This document shows positions 1 through 7,119 of a stretch of 12,834 bases of DNA, one piece after another (positions within the stretch are counted from its first letter, which is position 1; the number at the start of each line of letters is the position of its first letter). The notes under the pieces were generated by a model. It was not told the origin of the DNA and did no database searches. It saw only the letters and a list, made by a program, of their open reading frames with translations. Position numbers and translations under genes: made by a program. Source of the stretch: Oscillospiraceae bacterium (lineage in GTDB: Bacteria; Bacillota; Clostridia; Oscillospirales; Acutalibacteraceae); assembly GCA_902796295.1 (NCBI GenBank), contig CADBOL010000263.1, positions 1 to 12,834 of the forward strand, in the 5' to 3' direction.

Positions 1-461
1 CCAAAAACGCTTTTGTCGCCGATTTCATCGGCGAGAGCAATATCGTTGACGGCGTTATGATTGAAGACTGCCTTGTTGACTTTTCCGGTCACAGATTTGT
101 CTGCCTCGATAAGGGGTTTGACAGGAACGAGGCGGTTGACGTTGTCGTAAGACCCGAAGATGTTGACGTGGTAGCCCCCGAAAAGGGAATGCTCAGAGGC
201 ACGGTAACCTCCGTCACATTCAAGGGAGTTCATTTTGAGATAATCGTCGATATTGGCGGCTTCAAGTGGATGATTCAGACCACCGATTTTGTTGCGGAGG
301 GCTCTGATATCGGCCTCTACATTGAGCCGGACGCGATACATATAATGAAAAAATCAGAGTATTCCGGTATGTTCGGCGATTACAGCTCATTCAGCGAGGA
401 ATTTGACGAGCTGTCAAACCCCGAAGAGGATGATGAGGAAGACGGGGAGGAAGAGGAATGA
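1..461 (+). CDS. potA: PotA, polyamine ABC transporter ATPase (3' end only)
   Basis: This is the C-terminal part of the ATPase that powers spermidine/putrescine import. The reading frame is open from base 3, so the start and the whole nucleotide-binding core (Walker A, signature, Walker B) lie before the window. What remains begins with residues reading NAFVADFIGESNI, the stretch that follows the ATPase domain in PotA. The TOBE domain follows, with VVVRPEDVDVV, the GTVTSVTFKGVHFE strand pair and the family-typical ending PDAIHIMKK. After that comes a non-conserved tail that ends in a strongly acidic run (EEDDEEDGEEEE), which is longer and more acidic than in classical PotA. The stop overlaps the potB start as ATGA at 458-461, so the two are probably translationally coupled. 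The acidic codons also supply the purine-rich potB ribosome binding site. Identification is firm; the polyamine specificity is inferred from family and operon. Confidence 0.93.
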   Translation, partial: KNAFVADFIGESNIVDGVMIEDCLVDFSGHRFVCLDKGFDRNEAVDVVVRPEDVDVVAPEKGMLRGTVTSVTFKGVHFEIIVDIGGFKWMIQTTDFVAEGSDIGLYIEPDAIHIMKKSEYSGMFGDYSSFSEEFDELSNPEEDDEEDGEEEE

Positions 462-1282
462 GCAAACGCGCTTCTTTCGCCTCAAAAGCGGTCGCCTCGC
501 CCTATATTGTCTGGGCAGCTCTCTTCATTATCGCCCCGCTACTCTTTGTGGTCTATTATTCTTTCACAAACGCCTCGGGCGATTTCACTCTTGTCTATAT
601 ACAGACTCTGCCGAAATATCTGCCGACCTTCCTGCGCTCAATCTGGTTTGGCATAGTGGCAACCGTAATCTGCCTGATTATCGCCTTCCCCCTGGCATAT
701 ATAATCTCTCAGAAGAGCGACAAGGCGCAGAGAACCTTCGTTTTGCTCGTCATGCTGCCGATGTGGATGAGCTTCCTTATCAGAACATATTCGTGGATAG
801 CTCTTTTGCAGGATACGGGCATAATCAACTCGTTCCTCGGCAAAATCGGAATCCACCCCGTTCATATGATAAACACGGGCGGAGCCGTTATCCTCGGCAT
901 GGTATATAACTTTTTGCCCTATATGATTCTGCCTATATATTCCGTAATGGCAAAGCTCGATTTTTCAATGGTTGAGGCGTGTCAGGATCTCGGCGGAAAC
1001 ACTTTTAATGTAATAAAAAGATGTATTATCCCCATGAGCCTGCCGGGTGTCGTGAGCGGTATCACGATGGTTTTCGTGCCCTCGGTGAGCACTTTTTACA
1101 TTTCCCAGAAGCTCGGCGGCGGCTCATTTGACCTTATCGGCGATGTTATTGAGAGACAGTTTCAGCAGTCATATAACTATAATCTCGGCGCATCGCTCTC
1201 GCTCGTGCTCATGGTGCTCATAGTCATCAGCATGGCGATAATGAATCATTTCTCCGAAGGAGAGGGGGAAATGGTGATATGA
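458..1282 (+). CDS. potB: PotB, polyamine ABC transporter permease
   Basis: This is a 274-residue inner-membrane permease, the usual length for PotB, one of two subunits that form the polyamine channel. It starts with a short basic segment. Hydrophobic helices lie at about residues 15-36, 62-84, 94-116, 141-165, 195-215 and 246-262. The cytoplasmic coupling loop that docks on the ATPase is seen at about 173-192 (EACQDLGG, then IIP), matching the EAA motif of ABC permeases. Family-specific stretches include the SFLIRTYSWIALLQD segment after helix 3 and GMVYNFLPYMILPIY. The start is the ATG that overlaps the potA stop by four bases, preceded by a long GGAGGAAGAGGA purine tract. Its own stop overlaps the potC start by four bases at 1279-1282. 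It is part of the potABCD operon and no oddities are seen. Confidence 0.95.
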   Translation: MSKRASFASKAVASPYIVWAALFIIAPLLFVVYYSFTNASGDFTLVYIQTLPKYLPTFLRSIWFGIVATVICLIIAFPLAYIISQKSDKAQRTFVLLVMLPMWMSFLIRTYSWIALLQDTGIINSFLGKIGIHPVHMINTGGAVILGMVYNFLPYMILPIYSVMAKLDFSMVEACQDLGGNTFNVIKRCIIPMSLPGVVSGITMVFVPSVSTFYISQKLGGGSFDLIGDVIERQFQQSYNYNLGASLSLVLMVLIVISMAIMNHFSEGEGEMVI

Positions 1283-2085
1283 AGGTCTTCAACAGAATTT
1301 ACACATTTCTCGTTTTCCTTTTTCTTTACGCTCCGATTTTTGTGCTGCTTCTCTTTTCATTCAACGCCTCGAGCAGCACGAGCGTATTTTCCGGTTTTTC
1401 TCTGCAGTGGTATAAGATGATAATGAGCGACGCCACATCCATAACCGCGCTGAGAAACACGCTGATACTTGCTGTCTGCTCCTCCATCCTCGCCACCGTT
1501 ATCGGCACAGCCGCCTCGGTCGGCATAGAGAGATTCCGCAAGGGGGCATTCCGCACGGGGCTGATGGCGACGACAAATATCCCGATGACAAATCCGGAGA
1601 TAGTTACCGGTGTTTCGATGATGCTGCTCTTTGTCTTCATAGGCAGAATTTTAAAAACCGATTCCGTGCTCGGTTTCGGCACCATGCTCATAGCTCACGT
1701 CACATTTAATCTGCCCTATGTCATCCTCACCGTTTTGCCCAAGCTCAGGCAGACAGATAAAAACCTGGCGGAGGCGGCGCAGGATCTCGGATGCAAGCCT
1801 CTTTCGGCTTTTTTCAAAGTTGTGCTTCCCTCGATTATGCCCGGCGTTATTACGGGCCTTATTATGTCATTCACCCTGTCGCTTGATGACTTCATTATCA
1901 GCTATTTCACGAGCGGCCCCGGCTTCCAGACCCTGCCGATAGTCATATTCTCAATGACAAAGAAGAGAGTCAAGCCCGATATGTATGCTCTTTCCGCGAT
2001 TATTTTCATGAGCATCCTGATTCTTTTGATTTTCTACAACATAGCTCAGCAGAAGAGTGAAGAAAAAACGGAAAGAAAAAGGTGA
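1279..2085 (+). CDS. potC: PotC, polyamine ABC transporter permease
   Basis: This is the second membrane permease of the polyamine importer, 268 residues, which pairs with PotB. An N-terminal helix (about residues 8-28) carries the family-typical YAPI and SFNAS segments. Further helices lie at about 60-84, 103-125, 134-155, 188-210 and 237-255. The EAA coupling loop is clear at 165-184 (EAAQDLGC, then VVLP). It is followed by the PotC signature around SLDDFIISYFTSGPG at 201-215. The start codon overlaps the potB stop (ATGA). The C-terminus is a basic/acidic cytoplasmic tail rich in Lys and Glu, whose codons run into the potD ribosome binding site. PotD follows after a 10-base gap. The assignment of C rather than B rests on order and on this second signature. 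Confidence 0.95.
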   Translation: MKVFNRIYTFLVFLFLYAPIFVLLLFSFNASSSTSVFSGFSLQWYKMIMSDATSITALRNTLILAVCSSILATVIGTAASVGIERFRKGAFRTGLMATTNIPMTNPEIVTGVSMMLLFVFIGRILKTDSVLGFGTMLIAHVTFNLPYVILTVLPKLRQTDKNLAEAAQDLGCKPLSAFFKVVLPSIMPGVITGLIMSFTLSLDDFIISYFTSGPGFQTLPIVIFSMTKKRVKPDMYALSAIIFMSILILLIFYNIAQQKSEEKTERKR

Positions 2086-2090
2086 GGTGA
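2084..2090 (+). promoter_or_regulatory. Ribosome binding site deciding the potD start
   Basis: The sequence GAGGTGA overlaps the last bases of potC and sits 5 bases before the ATG at 2096. It favours that start over the in-frame upstream codon at 2057, which lies inside potC and would put a strongly charged 13-residue extension in front of the signal peptide. Confidence 0.7.
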
Positions 2091-2095
2091 AAAAG

Positions 2096-3358
2096 ATGAA
2101 AAGAATATCCGCACTTATTATTGCCCTCATTCTTGCGCTGACCCCGCTTGAGCTCTCATATGCAGCGAGTGACAGCGAGATCGAGGCGCTCAGAGGCACA
2201 AAGCTCTATGTCTATAACTGGGGCGAATATATCTCGGACGGTCAGGACGGCACAATCGATGTCAACGCCGAGTTTGAGAAAAAATACGGCATAAAGGTCG
2301 TCTATGACACATTTGACAACAATGAGGTCATGTATTCAAAGCTCAAAAGCGGCGGCGTATCATACGATGTGGTAATCCCTTCGGATTATATGATAGCCCG
2401 TATGATAAAAGAGGGAATGCTTGAGAAAATAGATTTTGACAACATTCCCAATTACAAATATATCCCCGAAAAATACAGAAACCTCAATTACGACCCGGAT
2501 AACGAATATTCCATTCCTTTCACCGTCAGCTATGTCGGCCTCATCTACAACACAAAAATGGTTGATGAAGCCCCCACGAGCTGGAAGGCTCTCTGGGATA
2601 AGAAATACGCCAACAGCATACTGATGTTCAACAACCCGAGAGATGCCTTTGCCATAGCTCAGAGCATACTCGGAATGGATTACAATATGGAATCCGATGT
2701 CGCGTGGAGAACCGCGGCCGCCCTGCTCAAGGAGCAGAAAACTGTTTCACCCGTCTATGTCAACGATGAAGTTTTCCTTAAAATGGAATCGGGTGAAGAC
2801 GCTCTCGCGCCCTACTATGTGGGCGACTATCTCACAATGCACGACAATAACGAAGACCTCGCTTTTGTTTACCCGAAGGAAGGCGTAAACTATTTCGTTG
2901 ACGCCGCCTGCATACTCAGCGGAGCCAAAAACAAGCTCGCCGCGGAGCTCTATCTGAACTTCCTCAACGAGCCGGAAATCGCTCTTGCAAACGCGGAATA
3001 TATCTGCTACGGCAGCCCTAACGAGGCGGTTTACACAAACCCCGAATACTCATATTATGAGGATGAGCTGCTCTACCCCGAAGAGGGAGCGTTTCAGACG
3101 CAGATGTTTAAAAACCTCTCGCCCGAAACTCTCGCTCTTATGAGCACCCTCTGGGATGATGTCAAAAACTACATCCCCTCTGGAAACAGCTACGCCTCGA
3201 TATTCTTCGGCGGCGAAGAAAACGCACTCGGCGCGGACGCTGAAAAGATGACGGCGGAAACGGTGAAATACGCGATATGCATAGGTGTATTCCTGCTGCT
3301 CTGCGCGGCGTTCCTGATATTCAGATTTATCAGGAAAAAATACAGAGAAAACGTCTGA
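2096..3358 (+). CDS. potD: PotD-like polyamine-binding protein with C-terminal membrane anchor
   Basis: This is a 420-residue extracellular substrate-binding protein of the PotD/PotF family. It should capture a polyamine and deliver it to PotBC. Residues 1-24 form a signal peptide ending in a plausible signal peptidase I site (SYAAS), with no lipobox cysteine. Domain features in order are LYVYNWGEYI at 37-46, DVVIPSDYMI at 91-100 and PFTVSYVGLIYN at 141-152. These are followed by NNPRDAF at 179-185, APYYVGDYLTM at 238-248 and FVDAACIL at 267-274. Comparison by eye with E. coli PotD suggests that two ligand-stacking Trp positions are Tyr and Phe here, while the Asp in the FVDA motif is kept. 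Residues 391-409 form a hydrophobic helix followed by a basic stop-transfer (FRFIRKKYREN). The protein therefore looks anchored at its C-terminus instead of by lipid, an unusual design. The start at 2096 is chosen for its GAGGTGA site and signal peptide. It is the last gene of potABCD and is followed by a terminator. Confidence 0.92.
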   Translation: MKRISALIIALILALTPLELSYAASDSEIEALRGTKLYVYNWGEYISDGQDGTIDVNAEFEKKYGIKVVYDTFDNNEVMYSKLKSGGVSYDVVIPSDYMIARMIKEGMLEKIDFDNIPNYKYIPEKYRNLNYDPDNEYSIPFTVSYVGLIYNTKMVDEAPTSWKALWDKKYANSILMFNNPRDAFAIAQSILGMDYNMESDVAWRTAAALLKEQKTVSPVYVNDEVFLKMESGEDALAPYYVGDYLTMHDNNEDLAFVYPKEGVNYFVDAACILSGAKNKLAAELYLNFLNEPEIALANAEYICYGSPNEAVYTNPEYSYYEDELLYPEEGAFQTQMFKNLSPETLALMSTLWDDVKNYIPSGNSYASIFFGGEENALGADAEKMTAETVKYAICIGVFLLLCAAFLIFRFIRKKYRENV

Positions 3359-3404
3359 CGGAGCGAAGCATTTAAGCGAAAAACAAACAGACAAATAATA
3401 TGTT

Positions 3405-3449
3405 AAGGTTCGCAGGTTGTTAATACTTCCTGCGAGCCTTTTTCTTTTT
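3405..3449 (+). terminator. Intrinsic terminator of potABCD (hairpin copy 1)
   Basis: A 12-bp stem (3405-3416 with 3429-3440, one G-T wobble) closes a 12-nt loop, TTGTTAATACTT. A run of T broken by a single C follows immediately. It lies 46 bases after the potD stop. This is a textbook rho-independent terminator for the pot operon. The same hairpin recurs at 3731-3766. Confidence 0.9.
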
Positions 3450-3563
3450 GTTTATTTGAAAATGGATAATAAGGTTTTTTGATTGTATGGTCTGTTTTCG
3501 GCGGCTTTTCTTAATCAGCAATGTGCAATGAATTGTCATGACTGATTTATCGCCCACACCCGT

Positions 3564-3588
3564 CACGGCTTTAATCCTTTTAGCCGTG
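3564..3588. repeat. Small inverted repeat (7-bp stem)
   Basis: CACGGCT at 3564-3570 pairs perfectly with AGCCGTG at 3582-3588 around an 11-nt loop. It is not followed by a T-run, so it is not an obvious terminator. It is the first of three hairpins packed within about 100 bases. Confidence 0.6.
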
Positions 3589-3591
3589 CCA

Positions 3592-3613
3592 CCCTCTCCG
3601 TTCGTGGAGAGGG
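3592..3613. repeat. Small inverted repeat (8-bp stem)
   Basis: CCCTCTCC at 3592-3599 pairs perfectly with GGAGAGGG at 3606-3613 around a 6-nt loop. It begins three bases after the previous hairpin ends, so the two form a stacked pair in either strand's transcript. There is no T-run beside it. Confidence 0.65.
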
Positions 3614-3644
3614 CCAAGTGTGCGGTCAAGGCAACAGATTGTAG

Positions 3645-3664
3645 GGCGCGGATACATCCGCGCC
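3645..3664. repeat. GC-rich inverted repeat (8-9-bp stem)
   Basis: GGCGCGGAT at 3645-3653 is complementary to ATCCGCGCC at 3656-3664, giving a very stable stem with a minimal loop. GTAGGGCGCGGAT-type hairpins are, from memory, common in dispersed intergenic repeats of Clostridia. That link would need a genome-wide copy search. Confidence 0.65.
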
Positions 3665-3671
3665 GTCAGTC

Positions 3672-3699
3672 AGCAATCAGCAGGGAGCAGTTAGCAGTT
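3672..3699. repeat. Degenerate heptamer tandem array
   Basis: Four consecutive 7-base units read AGCAATC, AGCAGGG, AGCAGTT and AGCAGTT. A further weakly related unit may precede them. The period of seven excludes a simple coding repeat. Similar AGCAGTT-type runs are, from memory, typical of dispersed non-coding repeats in this bacterial group. Confidence 0.6.
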
Positions 3700-3730
3700 A
3701 AAGGTCGCTTCGCTCCGGATAAATATAATA

Positions 3731-3766
3731 CAGGCTCGCAGGTTGTTAATACTTCCTGCGAGCCTG
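3731..3766 (-). terminator. Second copy of the terminator hairpin (copy 2)
   Basis: A perfect 12-bp stem (3731-3742 with 3755-3766) encloses the loop TTGTTAATACTT, identical to copy 1 at 3405-3440. It starts 5 bases beyond the stop codon of the minus-strand metallopeptidase gene. On that strand it is followed by TATTATATTT, which is moderately T-rich. It can plausibly terminate the protease transcript and insulate it from potABCD read-through. Its duplication of copy 1, loop included, is unusual. Confidence 0.6.
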
Positions 3767-3771
3767 ATTTG

Positions 3772-6700
3772 TTAACTCAAAAGCTCAAGTAACGGGGTGA
3801 AAATATGCTCGAGAATCCAGTTCAGAATTCTCTCAAGCAGGGTGAGGCGCGTGAATTCAGCCGTAAGAACGGTATCTTCACAGACAAGGAATATCGAATC
3901 TGGCGCGATAAGCTCGTTGCATTCCTCCCCGCGGAAGGTGTATGTATACAGCCAGCCGTAAAACATTTCATTGTCCTTGTCGGGCACTGTGCCGGGTATA
4001 TAGGCAAGCCCATCGGTAACAATCGAATCGGGTACATTTGCCGCACCCTCTGCCGAAAAGGTTACGGTTTTATCACCTTCAATTTTTTCAATCGTGAATT
4101 CCGTGACCCCGGGATCGAGCATAATAATAATTTTTTCATCAACATTTTTCATATATACATAGCACCCGTCATCGGTATTATACCAGAGGATATTATCTTC
4201 GCTGTCGGGGAGCTCTTCATAGTAGGCAAGACCGCCCTTCGCTTTGACTCTGTAAAGACCTTTTTTATCCGCGTCAAAGAAGAAATACCTGCGGTTGTCT
4301 TTTTTGTTGAAGGCGGTAATGTACGCTCCTTCGCTGCCGGCAATAACCCATGTTTCACCCGAGTGACAATAATTCAAAAATATCTCCGGTGTCAGCTCCG
4401 CTTCATTCAGAACGAAAACGGTATCTCCGCTTTCATACGCTCCTCCTCTCGGACCCCAAAACTCAATAAACTCTCCTTCATAATTATCTTCGGGCTCAAT
4501 ATCGGGTACGGTATAAAACGCCTTTCCCTTGTCTGCATAAAGCTCATTGCCATCTCTGTCAACTATTATTAATTCGGTTTCGGTTTTGCCGGATACTTTT
4601 TTTACAGTAAAGCTTGCAATGTTATCGGGTTCAAAATAATACTTATGACCCGCAGCAAAAACACCTTCACCGCTTCCGGAAAATTCTCCTATATTTTTAT
4701 GGTTTTCATCCTTAATCCACACTGTTCCGCTTTCGCTGCAGGTTATTGAATATGTGCCGCTTGATTCAGGGTTGAAAATAATATAATAGTCATCTTCGCC
4801 GGTCTTATACTCTCCGTCGCCGGTAATAACCGTGTTTGGCTTATATACAGCATAGAGCGTGGTGTCCTCTGTCAGCTTCAGCAATTCTCCGGCTTTGTAA
4901 TCCGGTGTTTCCGCATCTTTTTTAAGAGACCATCCGGTAAAAGCCTTGTCAAAATCACCGCCTGCCCACGGAAGATAATACTCGGTTTTTCCTTCATAAG
5001 AGTTGATGAAACTCTCGTCGTCTGTTACAAAAGTCAGCTTGAAACTACCGGTTTCTCTGACAATGCTGAAGCTGAAGGAAGCATCAGAATCCAAGCTGCG
5101 GGCATAATTATAAATACTTATTGAATATTTTTTTCCGCCCGTAAGATGATATGTTGCCACTGATTTTCCTTCATTATAATCATACCCTGCATAGCACGGC
5201 TCAAACCTGTTATATCCGTCTTCTTCATAAACGGAAGCATTACAGTATCTCATAATAACCGAATAGTAAGCTGTTTCTTCGGGAGTGAAGTATGCGTTAT
5301 AAACATAACCGGTTTCCGGGAATAAATCTCTGCCGTACTCCGTTTCCTCTTCAACAACCGGCCACTCTTTCCATACCGCATAATATACGGTGTCATTCAC
5401 AGCTTTAATCGTCTCATAAGGAGTGTAATCTGCCTCTTTGGCATCCTTATTCTCCGACCAGCCGATTAAATTGTATCCGTCTCTGAATTCAAGCGGAAAC
5501 GATTCAACGTCGGTTAAATGAAATACCCGCTCGGGCTCCGGCGCTCCCTCATAATTATAATCAAATGTGATCTCGCAGATTCCTTCAACATCAAGAGCCT
5601 CAAAATATATATTATCTGATTTGCTCTTAATAACGGCATCGGCTTTTTTGCCGTAGTCCGTAACATAAAACTTCGCCATACCTGCCCCGAGAGTTTCCGT
5701 CTCAGCAGGAAGCTCCTCTTCAATATATGAGCCCTGAACTATGTCTTCTCCGTTGAAGCCGTGGATTCCGGTCTCTTCTCTGAGCAGAACCGCTTTCCAG
5801 AAATCTATCAGCAGCTGTTTTGCCCTTGCTTCGCTGCTCTTGAGCTCCGGATATTTATCGGCCGGGTAAAGTAAGTCTCCGAATATTTCCATCGAATTAA
5901 GCTGATTCATCAGATTTCTTCTGCTGTGATATTCGAGATAGAAGTCCTTTCCGGCAAAATCTTCTGATTTATCATTTGTGAGTATAGCGTAGCGGTTTCT
6001 CAGATAGTTACAGAAGGCACCGGATATCGTATAGCAATCGTAATCAAATTCCCAGTCAATAAGTGAAATATCACCGGCTCTTTCCATCGCGCTTCCAATC
6101 CAGAAAATATAATCCGCAAAGATTACCTCGGCGCAGCGCGAAAAGCCTTCATTTACAAATGACTCAGCACCTGAAATGTAATCAAAATTGGTTTTACCGA
6201 AATACTCATTACAGCCGAAAAGATAATGCTGATACTCGTGAACAAGCGTTGACTCATTATGCAATCCGTGCATATACACGCAATCCATATGATTACCTAT
6301 GAGAGCATCCGAAGGAGCAAAGACTTTATCGATAAAGCCGAATGTGTTCGCCAAATCCCGGAAAATTACATATCCTCCGAGATTCTCTTCGTGATCTATA
6401 TCATAGCTGATTATCGCAAATTTACCGTCGCCGTCTGTGTCAATGAGGTTTTTGCCGAAAACCCCCTCCTCCGCTTTATGCACGGAGTCATAGAAGTCGG
6501 CGGCTTCTTTCGCGGCTTCTTCGGTATCATAGAGCGAACCGTCGTCAAAAACCTGAGTCCAGACAGTGCAGTCCCTGCCGATACAGATACATTTAACGGT
6601 TATTCTGCTGTTTCCGTTATTGTCTTTATAACTGATATTGATTTTCTTCGTATCTCCGGCCTTATACTCATTATGAATCAGCGCCTGCGGCTCATTCTTA

Positions 6701-7008
6701 TGAGCTTTGAGATAAGCTTCATATTCATCAGGCGAGGCTATTTCAATATCATCAATTACATCGGGAGCGCTTTTGCCGGAAGCGTTTTTTTCCTCCGTCT
6801 GCCCTTTTACGCTCTTATTCAAATTGCTCAAATCAAAAGAATAGCATCCGTTATCGCAGAACAGATAGTTTGCATCCGTATTCACCGCCATGAGCACTTT
6901 GCCGGTGTATGTTTCTCTTTCTTCTTTTGCAAAGGCGCAGACCGCGCCGGATAACATAATCACAGCGCAGAGCAAAAGAGATACTGACCTTAAAGCATAC
7001 TTTTTCAT
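3772..7008 (-). CDS. Secreted gluzincin-type zinc metallopeptidase with InlB-like repeats
   Basis: This 1078-residue protein has a signal peptide (1-27, ending VCAFA-KEE). Residues about 130-430 resemble M30 (hyicolysin)-type metallopeptidases: a VWTQVFDDGSLY stretch, a DTDGDGK calcium-loop-like motif at 190-196, the zinc motif HEYQH at 257-261 and NEGFS at 286-290. Glu287 is the likely third zinc ligand. Four segments resemble Listeria-Bacteroides (InlB B) repeats, at about 490-547, 656-723, 811-875 and 978-1053. The second is clearest, with FTGWSLKKDAETPDYKAGE and TLYAVYK. Between them lie three beta-rich modules (about 553-652, 726-806, 880-977) that could be PPC-like or carbohydrate/adhesion folds. 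An amphipathic helix (1056-1078) ends the protein. The start is supported by GGAAGG upstream and by the signal peptide. The gene appears monocistronic and faces potD tail to tail. Substrate is unknown; exact peptidase family is moderately sure, metallopeptidase is firm. Confidence 0.85.
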   Translation of the reverse strand: MKKYALRSVSLLLCAVIMLSGAVCAFAKEERETYTGKVLMAVNTDANYLFCDNGCYSFDLSNLNKSVKGQTEEKNASGKSAPDVIDDIEIASPDEYEAYLKAHKNEPQALIHNEYKAGDTKKINISYKDNNGNSRITVKCICIGRDCTVWTQVFDDGSLYDTEEAAKEAADFYDSVHKAEEGVFGKNLIDTDGDGKFAIISYDIDHEENLGGYVIFRDLANTFGFIDKVFAPSDALIGNHMDCVYMHGLHNESTLVHEYQHYLFGCNEYFGKTNFDYISGAESFVNEGFSRCAEVIFADYIFWIGSAMERAGDISLIDWEFDYDCYTISGAFCNYLRNRYAILTNDKSEDFAGKDFYLEYHSRRNLMNQLNSMEIFGDLLYPADKYPELKSSEARAKQLLIDFWKAVLLREETGIHGFNGEDIVQGSYIEEELPAETETLGAGMAKFYVTDYGKKADAVIKSKSDNIYFEALDVEGICEITFDYNYEGAPEPERVFHLTDVESFPLEFRDGYNLIGWSENKDAKEADYTPYETIKAVNDTVYYAVWKEWPVVEEETEYGRDLFPETGYVYNAYFTPEETAYYSVIMRYCNASVYEEDGYNRFEPCYAGYDYNEGKSVATYHLTGGKKYSISIYNYARSLDSDASFSFSIVRETGSFKLTFVTDDESFINSYEGKTEYYLPWAGGDFDKAFTGWSLKKDAETPDYKAGELLKLTEDTTLYAVYKPNTVITGDGEYKTGEDDYYIIFNPESSGTYSITCSESGTVWIKDENHKNIGEFSGSGEGVFAAGHKYYFEPDNIASFTVKKVSGKTETELIIVDRDGNELYADKGKAFYTVPDIEPEDNYEGEFIEFWGPRGGAYESGDTVFVLNEAELTPEIFLNYCHSGETWVIAGSEGAYITAFNKKDNRRYFFFDADKKGLYRVKAKGGLAYYEELPDSEDNILWYNTDDGCYVYMKNVDEKIIIMLDPGVTEFTIEKIEGDKTVTFSAEGAANVPDSIVTDGLAYIPGTVPDKDNEMFYGWLYTYTFRGEECNELIAPDSIFLVCEDTVLTAEFTRLTLLERILNWILEHIFTPLLELLS

Positions 7009-7043
7009 AAAATCATCCTTCCGTCGGAATTATTTTCAATTTA

Positions 7044-7049
7044 ATTATA
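7044..7049 (-). promoter_or_regulatory. Candidate -10 element of the metallopeptidase gene
   Basis: A perfect TATAAT reads on the minus strand, ending 35 bases before the ATG at 7008. The region 17 bases upstream offers only a weak -35 match. It lies in the 111-base gap after the HAD hydrolase gene, so the protease probably has its own promoter. Confidence 0.4.
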
Positions 7050-7093
7050 TCGCGTAAGACCGGATAAAATAACGGCCGCAGTACAGGCGGCAT

Positions 7094-7117
7094 AAAATCC
7101 GGATTGAACGGTCCGGA
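7094..7117 (-). terminator. Weak intrinsic terminator after the HAD gene
   Basis: Two copies of the self-complementary TCCGGA (7112-7117 and 7098-7103 on the plus strand) form a 6-bp stem with an 8-nt loop. It starts 2 bases beyond the HAD stop codon and is followed on the minus strand by TTTT. The stem is short and the T-run brief, so termination may be partial. Confidence 0.35.
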
Positions 7118-7119
7118 AT

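Larger units (their letters stand above)
3359..3771. other. 413-base non-coding region between convergent genes
   Basis: No credible gene is visible here. Short open frames on both strands lack ribosome binding sites and recognisable products. Reading left to right, it holds the potD-side terminator, an AT-rich stretch (about 3441-3515), three small perfect hairpins (3564-3588, 3592-3613, 3645-3664), a degenerate heptamer array (3672-3699) and a second copy of the terminator hairpin (3731-3766). An 11-base inverted repeat also links the start (CGGAGCGAAGC at 3359-3369) with 3707-3717. The layout resembles non-coding repeat mosaics seen between genes in gut Clostridia. That resemblance is from memory and not tested here. 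Confidence 0.6.

Noticed and set aside
3538..3792. 84-residue plus-strand open frame in the intergenic region, considered as a small gene
   Set aside because: It runs through the three hairpins, the heptamer array and the second terminator copy. It has no ribosome binding site and its composition follows the repeats.
3805..4572. Plus-strand open frame of 255 residues antisense to the metallopeptidase 3' part
   Set aside because: It lies wholly opposite a gene with clear signal peptide, zinc motif and repeats. It has no recognisable domain and an unlikely composition.
6259..6954. Plus-strand open frame of 231 residues antisense to the metallopeptidase 5' part
   Set aside because: It covers the complement of the protease catalytic region, with no ribosome binding site or family motif. 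It reads as a shadow frame.
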